The notes under the pieces are model-generated. The model was not told where the DNA came from and did no database searches. It saw only the letters and a list, made by a program, of their open reading frames with translations. The position numbers and the translations under genes were made by a program. This document shows positions 23,775 to 33,292 of a DNA stretch of 64,000 nucleotides, one piece after another. The DNA lies in contig MNCI01004678.1 in the NCBI GenBank assembly GCA_015680685.1, positions 1,128,884 to 1,192,883 of the forward strand, written 5' to 3'. Position 1 is the stretch's first letter, and the number at the start of each line of letters is the position of its first letter. The stretch comes from Gnetum montanum (taxonomy: Eukaryota > Streptophyta > Gnetopsida > Gnetales > Gnetaceae).

Positions 23775-24199
23775 TTACTTAAGAGATTGTCTAACCTAAT
23801 TTATTGCATTAAGGAAGGTTTTCTCGTTGGCCATGGGCTTATTGTCCTGGTTTTGCTTCACCTCCTCCATGTACCTTAGAATGCATACTTTAGTTTTAGG
23901 TTGTGATTGTTGAAGCTTCTCTCCATTCTTTTGGCCATGAGCTTTGGGGTTCTCCTGTGATTTGTTGTTCAAAGTAGGTTGAGCAAAGGAGCTCATGGAT
24001 ATGGCTAAGATGGGGGTGGGCTTTGGTGAGTGTATTCATCTATATTTCACTCTTATTATTTGGCTTTTGCTTTTGCTTCTTCTTTTGCTTGCTTGGAGCC
24101 TTTTGATTGTTAGTTGTTGGTTGTGAAGAAGAAGCGATAGCATTGGCCACCATAGGTGGTTGTTGGATGGTTTTATCAATTGGTGAGGCTATGGCTAGT

Positions 24200-25907
24200 T
24201 GGGCTATAGTGGGCTAGGGCACCCTAATGATAAATGATTTTGTGGGAGCCACTTGTGATGGCACCCTTATGACAAAAGGGGATCTTGACCTAGTGGAAGC
24301 TAAAGAAGCCCTTTTACTGTAAGGGGGTATGTGAATCACAAATGGTTCTCTTAAGGATCTCTGATTACCATCCACATTGAATGCCGATATGATATATGCA
24401 ACATTGTTAGCATTCAATGGATCTTTGTATACTTGCATTGATTAGTTTTAAGGTTGGACATGTTTGGATGCATCTAGAACTAGCTCTTCCCTATCTAACA
24501 TCTTCTACAAGTCATCCTTCAGCATGCAAGGCAGAAGTCTATGTCATGACCAGGCAGTTGATGATAATGGCAAAAGCAGTCTATCTTGAAGTATTTAGAT
24601 AGCAGTGGATCATCTTTTGTTGCTCTACTAGGATTCTTGGCCATTTCATAGAGTTTATCATGTTTCTTTCAGAAAGCTTCAAACATTTGTTTGTATTGGA
24701 TATGTCTACTTTTCAACAATTGGTCTAACAAATCTAATGGTTTTAGTGGTCATGGCTACAATAGCATGCATGGAAATCTAAAGGTTATACGATGAGCATT
24801 AGGATCACCTTCTCCATTGTATTTGGTAAACTAAGGGATCGAGACACTAGGAGGAAGTCTCAAAGGTAGGACCACAAGATTGATAGGATCATCCTAGTAG
24901 AAGTCCATGATCCTTACACTTTGGGATGTAGAAGCTTTGAGCCTCTTTAACTTCTTTGTCAAGTCTTGGATCATTTGGAAGGCTTGATCTAGGCCCTGTG
25001 GTGGTCCTGTTCGCTATGAGGCCTACACATATGGTTGTGGTATCTACTGTGAGGCCTATGGCCTCACTATGGGTTGCATGATAGAAGGAAGAGGTTGCAC
25101 TATGGTTATGACTTGTGGGCCAAATAGAGAAAAAGATGTCTATTTTAGTACCTGAGGCAAAAATAGGATAAAGGAGGTATGTGACCCCTTTGTTGCTTAG
25201 GGAATCATAATGAGCTCCATATGTGTAGTTAGTGGATTTGCAATAGTGAAAGTCACTATCAATGGTTTTATATATTGAGACTATGTTGTAAATGGCATCA
25301 ATGTGTTATGATTTTTTGTTTATCACATTGCCTGAGTTTGATGGGTGGCTATGTGCGATTTATCGTAGTAGGATAGGAATGAGTGGAAGATGGTGGCACC
25401 ATGCCCATAGAGAAAACAAAATCATTGGAGGAAGGCTTTGTGACCTTGGGGGATGTTTGTTGGAACAATCCTCTGAGGATGTCTTTAGGCTTAGATTCTA
25501 CCTTGAATTCATCCTCCTCTTCCTATTGTTCCTCAAAGGTATTCTTGTCATCTTCTTCTTCCATGGTAATCAATTGGGCTAGGATGCTAGCATAGATGTT
25601 AGTAAGAATGAATTTGATCATACAAGAAAGGGATGTATTCTTTCCCACCCTTGTGTATGAATTCGAACTCCCTCTTGGCCTTAGCTTCAATTCATGGAAT
25701 TAACATGCTCGCCTGTATTTTAGCACAAATGAATTTATAGCAATCTTCATTTATAGGTGCAAAATTAGGACTTTCATCTTTGACTCTCAAAGATCGCCTA
25801 CACTCCATGATGGCAGGGTCTTTGGGGTCATAAACTCTCACAGCCTGTTGATCTAACCAACCATCATTGTAGTTGTAAGAAAACTTTTTTGATCGTGGGA
25901 GAGACAT
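24200..25907 (-). pseudogene. Gag region of element G
   Basis: A minus-strand ATG at 25907 opens MSLPRSKKFSYNYNDGW and continues QQAVRVYDPKDPAIMECRRS, a plausible gag N-terminus just after the leader. Near 24214-24438 the repeated phrases EPFVIHIP, SPFVIRVP and SFIIRVP match the basic/hydrophobic repeats seen between gag and protease of Tat-like elements. No zinc knuckle was recognised. The middle part (24450-25690) is full of stops in all frames. The assignment depends on position and on the clear protease downstream. Confidence 0.55.
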
Positions 25908-25999
25908 GGTTATTTTAATGGGAAGTACTTGAGATAGGCTATGAAAAGCAAAAAATGATAGCAGATTCGAACAAATGGAAATGAAAAGCAATCAAAGGA

Positions 26000-26973
26000 A
26001 GCAAAAATTATTGAAAATGGAATACTTACTAAAAATAGCAAGTTAGGGTTGAGGGGTGTAGACTCCCTTACCTAAAATGAAAAGGTGCAAAGGTGATGGC
26101 AAACTTTACCCACACCAACCTTTCAGTTGTCATACTCCATGATGCCAATGCTAGCTTCCTAGCTATCATGCCCTTGAATATGGCAGGGGGAAAAGAGGGG
26201 GTGAGATGGAGGGATCTCACACCTTACAAAGCCAACGTTGGTAAAAAAGGGGGGTGGGGGTGAAAACTATTAAAGGTGTAGTGAAAAGGATGAAAATTTT
26301 GATAGTTGTAATGGCTATGAAGTTTAAATTTGATGTAAACAAGTAAAAATGATCATAAAACAAATTACTTACTATAAGTAGTAAGCGGGGAGTAAGGGAG
26401 GCTTACCCCTTTACCTAAAATGGCAAGTTGAGACCATTGGGATCAAGCTTCATCCACATTGGTCTCTTAGCTATCACACCTCCAAGTGTGGCATGGGGGG
26501 AAAGAGGGGGTAAGATGAAAGGATCTCACACCTTCTAAAACCAACATTGGTGAAAGGGGAAAAGGAGACAACCAAAATAGAAACTTGCAACTTTCTAAAA
26601 ATGGTTTTAGAAACTACCCAAATTCAACCACAAAAGAAGGGGGAAGTATTTTTAGTTGGTGAGAATGGCAACATTGGTTTTGTTGAGAGAATTATTGCCA
26701 ATGTGGAACATTGGTATGTAGGTGTTCAACATTGATTTTGGCTACTGAAATTCATAGCAAATGTTGGAAAAATCAACACCCAACCACCTACAACTTCAAC
26801 ACTGGGGTTTCTACTATAGGGGGTTTCATGGAAACGTTAGGTTATCAAAGGGGATTCAAGGATTTTTGCTGAAAAAATCAAAAATTTCCAATAGGTAGGA
26901 AACATTGGTTATGGGGGCAATCAGATTCGGCTTTAGAAATCAAGCAAAGGCCCTCCTTCTAGCTTCAAGAAAT
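26000..26973 (-). other. 5' leader of element G with a long direct repeat
   Basis: No coding sequence is seen. Two related blocks about 310 bp apart (about 26040-26240 and 26385-26552) share 'cccttacctaaaatg', 'ctagctatca' or 'cttagctatca', 'gaaagagggggt' and 'ggatctcacacctt'. The second is followed by A-rich sequence up to the 5' LTR. Confidence 0.55.
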
Positions 26974-28086
26974 TGTTACAATGAAAAATCTCAGTCACTA
27001 GAAGAAACCAAGGATTCTCAGTCATAAGCAACCTCAACCTTGAATCCCCTAGGGCCTCCACAAAGAAAAATGAAATTCAGGGTGCCCTAGACAATTTGGT
27101 AGATCACCCAAGGACTTAGGGGGGTGCAAAATGAGGGTGTAAAAAAAGTATAGAAATATACAAATCTATGAAACAATGTACTAAAATATAACAATTATAT
27201 ATGAAATTGTACATAATCTAGAATCATAAATTTCATTAAATGAACAAAGAAGTATACAAAATTAGTGCCCAAGAGGGGAACAAAAGGAGTTTCACTTGGG
27301 CAGGGGTTCAGAGTCTGTTGAAGCCACAATCAACTCCATGATCTAGTATCTCTACAACTCCCAATGGTATCAAACATCCTTTATCTCCTCCTTAGATCTG
27401 TAATGTTGTTTGATGCTAGTGGTTATGAAAATGTGAAGAATTGGGATGGCCAAAGTGCATCACGTTAGGATTTGGTGATCCCATGAGGGTAACATTACAT
27501 CCAAAACTCATAAATCCAAAAGGGTGGAATAACTGGGAGTAACAAGTTGTAGGGAGATCCACATTGCTAGACACCAAGGAGTTGCATTTTTTCCAAGGAA
27601 GCAAGAGATCTTGAATGCCAAAATTCCAAGGGTGCTAAATTGCAAAAGTGTGGAACCTTGACATGGTGCCAAGATGTGGTTTTTATAGGGTTATGGCCAT
27701 GATTCATGCTAAAAATTGGTTGTGAATGGCTGACATGATTGGCTACAAATTAGCTGCCAATGGCTAACATGATTGGCTGAAAATTGGCTACTAAATGGCT
27801 TTCTAATTGGCTATAAATTGGTTGCCAAATTGTTGAAAAGATGCCATGTTTAGGGGGTAGATGAGGTTCACCCCCCATGCATCCTAATTGTTTGTCCCCT
27901 CCATGATGTCTGGCCCCCTCCCACTATGGGGGAAGAGTGTCAGTTGAGGGGGAATGAATGGTCAATGCTAGGGGTGAGGGTTAACCCCCTCTAGGCTGGG
28001 TCACCCTCCTTTTCACACTATGGGGTAGGTGAGTTCTACCCCCCCTTACACTCATGCATGTTGGCCTTAAAGTCTCCTAGCTAGCA
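26974..28086 (-). repeat. 5' LTR of element G
   Basis: This 1113 bp copy runs from tgttacaatga to cctagctagca on the plus strand, which gives TG...CA ends when read on either strand. It carries ggttatggccatgattcatg, tandem 'ttggctacaaattggc'-like words near 27710-27840, and G/C-run stretches near 27900-28050. No primer site of a known plant tRNA could be recognised immediately left of 26974, so this part is decayed or the boundary is a few bases off. Confidence 0.8.
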
Positions 28087-28205
28087 TGAAGACTCCAAGC
28101 ATTAATTTAAGCAATTAACAACTCCAAAATTTAGTCATTGAAAAAGGGATTATCAAATTTTGGCTCAATGCTTAATTTTGTCTTTGTTGTCTAATTCATA
28201 TTCCA

Positions 28206-28534
28206 TGTTTAAAATCTTAGACATCATAGTTTTTTTCCAAGGAAATGTTAGAAAAATTAAAGCCTAGGGAACAAATCACATAAAGAAGGGGATAAAAATC
28301 CATATGAAGAATGGGTCAAGCCTCACTCTAAGTTATAAATAGAGGTCATGAGTCCCACATAATAACAAATTGGAGTAATGAAGAATGATCAAACATGAGT
28401 GCTTTTATTTTATTCTTTATCCTCTCTTACTACAATCTCAATCTTTATGAGGATTTTCATTGTTAATCAAGAATTCTTAGTCTTTCATTAATGAAGATCT
28501 CAAGCTTTCTTCAATTCAAAGCTTATCTTTGACA
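28206..28534 (+). repeat. 3' LTR of element F
   Basis: It begins tgtttaaaatctt and ends ctttgaca (TG...CA), and is homologous to the LTR at 7597-7941. The start is set by the TG, since the left copy lost this edge. The flank to its right is plain AT-rich DNA. Confidence 0.7.
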
Positions 28535-28980
28535 TTTCTAACAAACACAAAGTAGTCTAAACAAAGCATACCACAAAGTTAATGTAGTACCCCATGTGTC
28601 AATGACTCATCTAGTACCTAATATATTTACTAACTTAAAACTCTAACAAAGGGTTGGTGCATATATGCTAAATTAACAAAAATAAAAATACTAAAATATG
28701 AAAATATAAAAATCCACTAAAAATATCCAAAACATCTAAAAAGATAATAAGGAAGCACATAACTAATAAAAAGATAATAATAATTAGAAAAAAAAAGTTT
28801 TAAACATGAGACATAGGCTTCACAACAAGATATTATGGGTTTAAATTACAAACATACTAAGGGATAAGAGGTATTTAAGATAGGAGTGTTATAAAGATGG
28901 TATGGTAGTACCCACAATTAATGATTCCTATACAAGTAGAAGTAAATTGACCCTCAAAATATCCCCAAATGTTTATAAAA
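28535..28980. other. AT-rich flanking DNA between F and A
   Basis: I see no gene or repeat family here. The stretch is A-rich (for example near 28680-28800) and contains the site into which A inserted. Confidence 0.6.
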
Positions 28981-28985
28981 TTATT
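28981..28985. repeat. Target-site duplication of A, left copy (ATTAT)
   Basis: The five bases before the TG of the LTR are repeated exactly at 36351-36355. Confidence 0.9.
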
Positions 28986-29962
28986 GATGAGACGTGATTC
29001 GCATGAGCCGCGATATCGCATATGCGATATCGTGTCGTCCCCTGCGATGTCGCGTACACGATATCACGGTCCGCCTCCCAATCTATAAATAAGAGGCAGC
29101 ACTCCCCTTATTTCCCATCCTAGGATAGAAGTAGGGAAAATCTAGCAGATTGATCACTCCAGAGATAGAATATTTTCCATGTGCCTATAGTAGGAGTCCC
29201 CAAGTGAACGGATCTTTATTCGAGCAACATTGTACCTGAACCCAAGTTGTGTACGGCAATAAAGACGAGCTTTGTGGATAAACCTTGCAGTGCATGGAAT
29301 AGAATTTTATTATTTTTTATTTATTACCTGTTATTTCCTACCTATTATTTATTACCCTATAGTAGCACGGCATGAGTACGACTTGATTACGAGCATTTAT
29401 GGATGTGTACGGCTAATCAAGGAATCGGCTGCTCATCGCGATTAGATTCTCTCATCCTCAACTCCTAGAATGCAAAATGAGTATGACTTGATTACGAGCA
29501 TCTAAGGATGTGTACAGCTAGTCAAGGAACGAATGCTCATTACGCTTAGGCTAGTTAAGTGCCTCAGTACAACCACTTTGAGCACGTGCGTTACTCGTGG
29601 TGATCCCAGTAACGATTAGCATTTGGTAGCCACGGTTACATAGTTTAGGGTGTGTATGGTAAGTGGGAACGGATGCTGACGCTAGTTAATTTAGACTTAG
29701 TTCACTAGTTAGAGTTAGTTAGTTCCTCAACCCTTCACCTCGATAGCATAGGAGAAAAACATTAAAAACTATAAAAATCATATACCTCAGACTTACTTAA
29801 CCATACACCGTGACAACTACAAGTAAGTCTGGGAAGATAATGAATGATTAACCCCAAGTGTTCCATGGGGCGTGTAGGCATTTAGTCTGCGGAGTTCGAC
29901 CGAATCGCGCGTGCTACGCTCATTTCATATGGTTGAGTGTAGGGGTACCTCACCACTCATCA
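28986..29962 (+). repeat. 5' LTR of element A
   Basis: It begins TGATGAGACG and ends CCACTCATCA. U3 holds three GATATC or GATGTC palindromic cores (29011-29069), then a TATA box (tataaata, 29094-29101). R ends near AATAAA (29258-29263). Downstream there are two 105 bp related blocks starting at 29374 and 29479 (gagtacgacttgattacgag). A hand comparison of the first 400 bp with the 3' LTR gives roughly 9% differences, mostly transitions, so the insertion is old. Confidence 0.92.
29094..29101 (+). promoter_or_regulatory. TATA box of the element A promoter
   Basis: The sequence tataaata lies about 25 bp after the GATATC array and about 155 bp before AATAAA, as expected for the U3/R border of a plant LTR. 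It is conserved in all LTRs of this family here except for single substitutions. Confidence 0.7.
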
Positions 29963-29963
29963 T

Positions 29964-29981
29964 TGGCACCGTTGCCGGGGA
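29964..29981 (+). other. Primer binding site of element A, tRNA-Asp type
   Basis: The sequence tggcaccgttgccgggga starts one base after the LTR. It matches the tRNA-Asp(GUC) 3' end with one change (G to A in GGCGCC). Confidence 0.85.
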
Positions 29982-30104
29982 CTAAGTGTTTGTGCGCCGA
30001 ATAGAACATAAAGGATATCACTCACATCGTTGGGAGCCTTAACTAACCTTCAGGTTAATCAAGATAAAAAATTTATATAACAGTGAATTAGCACACTGAT
30101 AAAA

Positions 30105-32500
30105 ATGTCTTCTTCTCATAAGAGCAACTCACCACCTAAGGACCATACACGAGACAGTCGACAACATAAAACACATAATCAAAATCAGCTAGTGCCTCAA
30201 CAATATAAGATCACATATACTCATCTCGATGAGTATATCCCTAACATTACTTTTATTCTCCATCAAGATGAACAGATGCACTAGAGAGATTTGGAAGGTA
30301 ACATTGTGTTACCTCCAGATCGATTAGTTCCAAACATGCTTTTCCATGCCTTGGCACAAATAGGCATGACTGAATTATATGCTGAATACATTGCGGACGA
30401 TCTTGACATGAGGGATTATTATCCCACAGATGCCCAATGTATGAGGGACTTAAGGCAGGAGAGTCAACATATACTGCTGAAGGGCAAAGGTTAACACGTC
30501 CTTAGCGAAATAGGAGATTAGGAACCCCTTATAACGGGTTCTTTAGCAAATGATGTTCCCCCTCCTAATGATGATGAGGAGGTTGGGTATTAGAACGTAC
30601 GATCAACGATACATAACCATGGTTTTGATGCCCGTGAACACCAACTGTTCACAGAGGGAACAACCACTCATGCTAAGGACGGGCAGTTAGATCGTCACCA
30701 CGATTGGGGCCATAGCAGCCGAAGAGAAGGCAACAAACATCGTCATGGCAATGATTTCCCTTCTTCTTCCCCTTCTTCACATCATGCACCCTCTCCTTCA
30801 TGAACACAACGGAGAGGATAAAGGTAAGAAAAATGAGAGACCTCGACGGGAAAGTTGAGAGAGAGGACAAGGGTAAGAACGTAGGGAGAGTAGAGAACAA
30901 CGCAGACATCACAGGCATCATGAAAGAGATGATCATGATGAGCCCCTACTCACAACCCGAAGTATGCTTGACATAACAGAGGCAGTTAGGATTCCCACAA
31001 GGCATTTAAAAGATAGTCGGATCAAACAATTAGACATGAACAATATCCCACGATTTGAAGGAGGATACAATGCTGATCCGCAAAATCATTTACAGGCATT
31101 CCACGATGCCTGTGCCTTGCAAAATATAGAAAATGAGTGGAAAAAACTTAAGTTGTTCCCAAGGAAACTCACCAAGGAAGCAGAGAGCTGGTACCGGTCC
31201 TTAGAACCAGAAACCATCAAGAGTGAGAAGTATCAAACGTACTCCAGAGTGTTCAATTTGCATAAGAAGATCCAAGGCTAGAAGCAAGGTACTCATGAAC
31301 CCTTGGATGCTGCCATGGCCCACTACTACACATTGTTACATCGCTGCCCGGGCCATGGGTACGCTCAGCGGGATCAACTTTGCCACATCATGGATGGGCT
31401 AAGGCATGAAACTAGAAGAACCATTGGAACTTATGCCCAAGGAAGACTCTCACAACTTAGAGCCCATGAAGTACATAGCTTGTTGGAACAAGTAGCAAAA
31501 GAAGAAGGTGAGCTACGAAAAAGGGAAAGTGCGAAAGAGTACAACCGTGATCCCTCTCTTCAGAAGAAGGGAGTGAAGTTTTGCAATGAAGAGGATGAGT
31601 CAGCAATCGAAGAGTTGGTGAACAGAAAGACCTTGGCACTTTTAAAAGGTAGACGACGTATGGAGTTCCTTAGACTCTAAAATTGAAACTGTCTTAAAAA
31701 TTGTAGAAGAGTCTAAGGTAGAACAAAGTAGTGACAAAGGTAAGAAAAAGTGGAGAGATTTAAGCCTTGCACATAACAAGGGTAAGGGGAAAATCACTAA
31801 CTCCGATGGGGTTGTGGAATCAGACACCGACGATGATGGTGGATGTGAGATCTGCCAATATGACCATCCTAAGGGATGTTGTCCAATTATCTCACATCTA
31901 CAGGAGTTTGGGGTGTATGCTCTTAATCCAAGACTCAACCAATGGCAAACACCCCAAAGGTTACCTTATCCACAAACCCAAGGTAGTTCCACCAACCACT
32001 AATGTATTATCCAAGTGGAACTCCACCACAGCCCATCGAACAGCATCAGCAGTGGTAATACCCACAGTCATGAGGGATGCCATCGTCGAAACATCAGTAC
32101 CCTTACCGACAACCTTACCCTTATGGATATTATGTGCAGCAGCCGATTTCTCCAAGTGACTCTATAAGTCACACAACCCCCAAGCGTCACTACCAAGTTC
32201 GGGAGTACTTTAGAAGGACTCCTTCTCCTCTGGGAGATACTCCATACCCACACCATCCTCCAAATCCATCCGCACCTCTTCCACCAGTAGTAGTTCCCAT
32301 AACACCTCCTACTCCAACAATGCAAGGGGAACTTCCTCCTCAACTGTAGCAACGTCACGCTGCGAGAGTTGTAAATATTCAACCTGCTGCTGGTTCTGAC
32401 AACTCTAAAAAGAGAAGACCCTTCTTTAGAACCAAAAGCCTAGACAAACTCTCACAACAACAAGCGGTTGGGCCCATGTACACTCCTCCACCATCTAATA
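30105..32500 (+). pseudogene. Gag polyprotein of element A
   Basis: An ATG at 30105 opens MSSSHKSNSPPKDHTRD. An N-terminal region follows (ITFILHQDEQ, DMRDYYPTDAQCM) and then the retrotransposon gag core: IPRFEGGYNADPQNHL, FHDACALQNIENEW, LFPRKLTKEAESWYRSLEP, HYYTLLHRCPGHG. A zinc-knuckle-like CEICQYDHPKGCC (C-x2-C-x3-H-x3-C, shorter than the usual CX2CX4HX4C) and a proline-rich tail follow. Compared with B the core has lost 27 nt in frame near 31220. Stops at about 30283, 31279 and 32347 are TGG or CAG to TAG changes. Gag would build the particle that packages element RNA. Confidence 0.88.
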
Positions 32501-33292
32501 CTTCGAAGAACCCTTCAGTCCAACAGAGCTTAACGCATACGGTTATGTTGATGCATACCGTAACTAACTGGATCAAGGTCGGCCACCTTCCCAGGAAACT
32601 AACTGATCCTGGGAGTCCCTTAATCTATTTACAAATCGCTAGAAATAAACCACATAGGGCTCTTCTTGACTCAGGTTCCGGAGTTAACTTATTCACAAGA
32701 GATGTATCATGCCTGGAACCTGCCCCAACTTAAGAAGAGCAACATTCAACTAGAGTTGGCAGACCAGTCCATCACCATTCCCTTGGGAGTGGTAGAGGAC
32801 ATCATCACCACTATGTGTGGCTGGTCTTACCCAGCTAATTTTCTAGTGATTGAAGTGAACAACAACGAAGGGGACTTCCCAATTATAATGGGAAGGGCAT
32901 GGCTAAGTACAGTAGATGCATGCCTTAGGATCCGCGATCTTTCCTTGAAAATCTCTAAGATAAACATTTGTGGAAAGATCGAGAAGAGGAAAGTTCCATG
33001 CATCACATACAGTGATTCATCGGGTGATGACATGGAGGAAATGCCTCCATGTAACAGGTGTGCCCTTGAAACTTTACAACAAAGATGCCTGTATGTAGCA
33101 ACCACAAAATTGGTAGTAGACACCCCGTGGTTGACAGCTACTCTAAGGAGCAACCAAATATGCATGGAACGAACTGAGGAAATCCATGCCCATACTGAAA
33201 GCATATATACATTGGAATATGAGCGTCGCCAACTTCCACCCCTTAATCTAAGATCATCAATTGGGAGAAGTTGGACACTTTTGAGAAATTAA
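32501..33292 (+). pseudogene. Retropepsin-type protease of element A
   Basis: The active site reads ALLDSGSGVNLF with Asp-Ser-Gly intact, the only intact one among A, B and C. A single-base frameshift just after it (about 32695) moves the frame to the 208-codon ORF with SITIPLGVVEDIITTM, NFLVIEVNNNEGDFP and IIMGRAWLSTVDA, the second conserved half of the protease. A tail with MEEMPPCNRCALETLQQRC and SIGRSWTLLRN ends at a TAA at 33290. In C the RT would come next; here the 3' non-coding region begins. Confidence 0.88.

Larger units (their letters stand above)
8251..28086 (-). mobile_element. Element G: Tat-like gypsy element of about 20 kb with an antisense gene
   Basis: Two direct repeats of about 1.0-1.1 kb flank a region whose retrotransposon proteins read on the minus strand. 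In that direction the order is 5' LTR, leader, gag, protease, a gap of about 9 kb, RT, RNase H, a second archaeal-type RNase H, integrase, 3' UTR repeats, purine tract and 3' LTR. The second RNase H and the YIDDIVVKS form of the RT motif point to the Tat lineage. The gap between protease and RT holds a plus-strand, intron-bearing gene remnant and C-rich tandem repeats. G sits inside F. Flanks are gagaa (left) and tgaag (right), so no clean target duplication remains. Confidence 0.75.
7597..28534 (+). mobile_element. Element F: small copia-type (TRIM-like) element split by G
   Basis: Two direct repeats of about 330-345 bp flank element G: 7597-7941 and 28206-28534. The left copy is followed by an initiator-Met primer site. 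If G (8251-28086) is removed, the internal part is only about 430 bp, with no coding capacity seen, and the whole element is about 1.1 kb. That fits a TRIM-like non-autonomous LTR element, though its LTRs are longer than usual for TRIMs. An alternative is that F is a deleted copy of a larger copia element. No target duplication is visible because the left end is damaged where E adjoins. Confidence 0.65.

Noticed and set aside
31642-32382. Minus-strand ORFs over the gag region of A
   Set aside because: They are shadows of the plus-strand gag frame; they match no family and the plus frame aligns with B and C.
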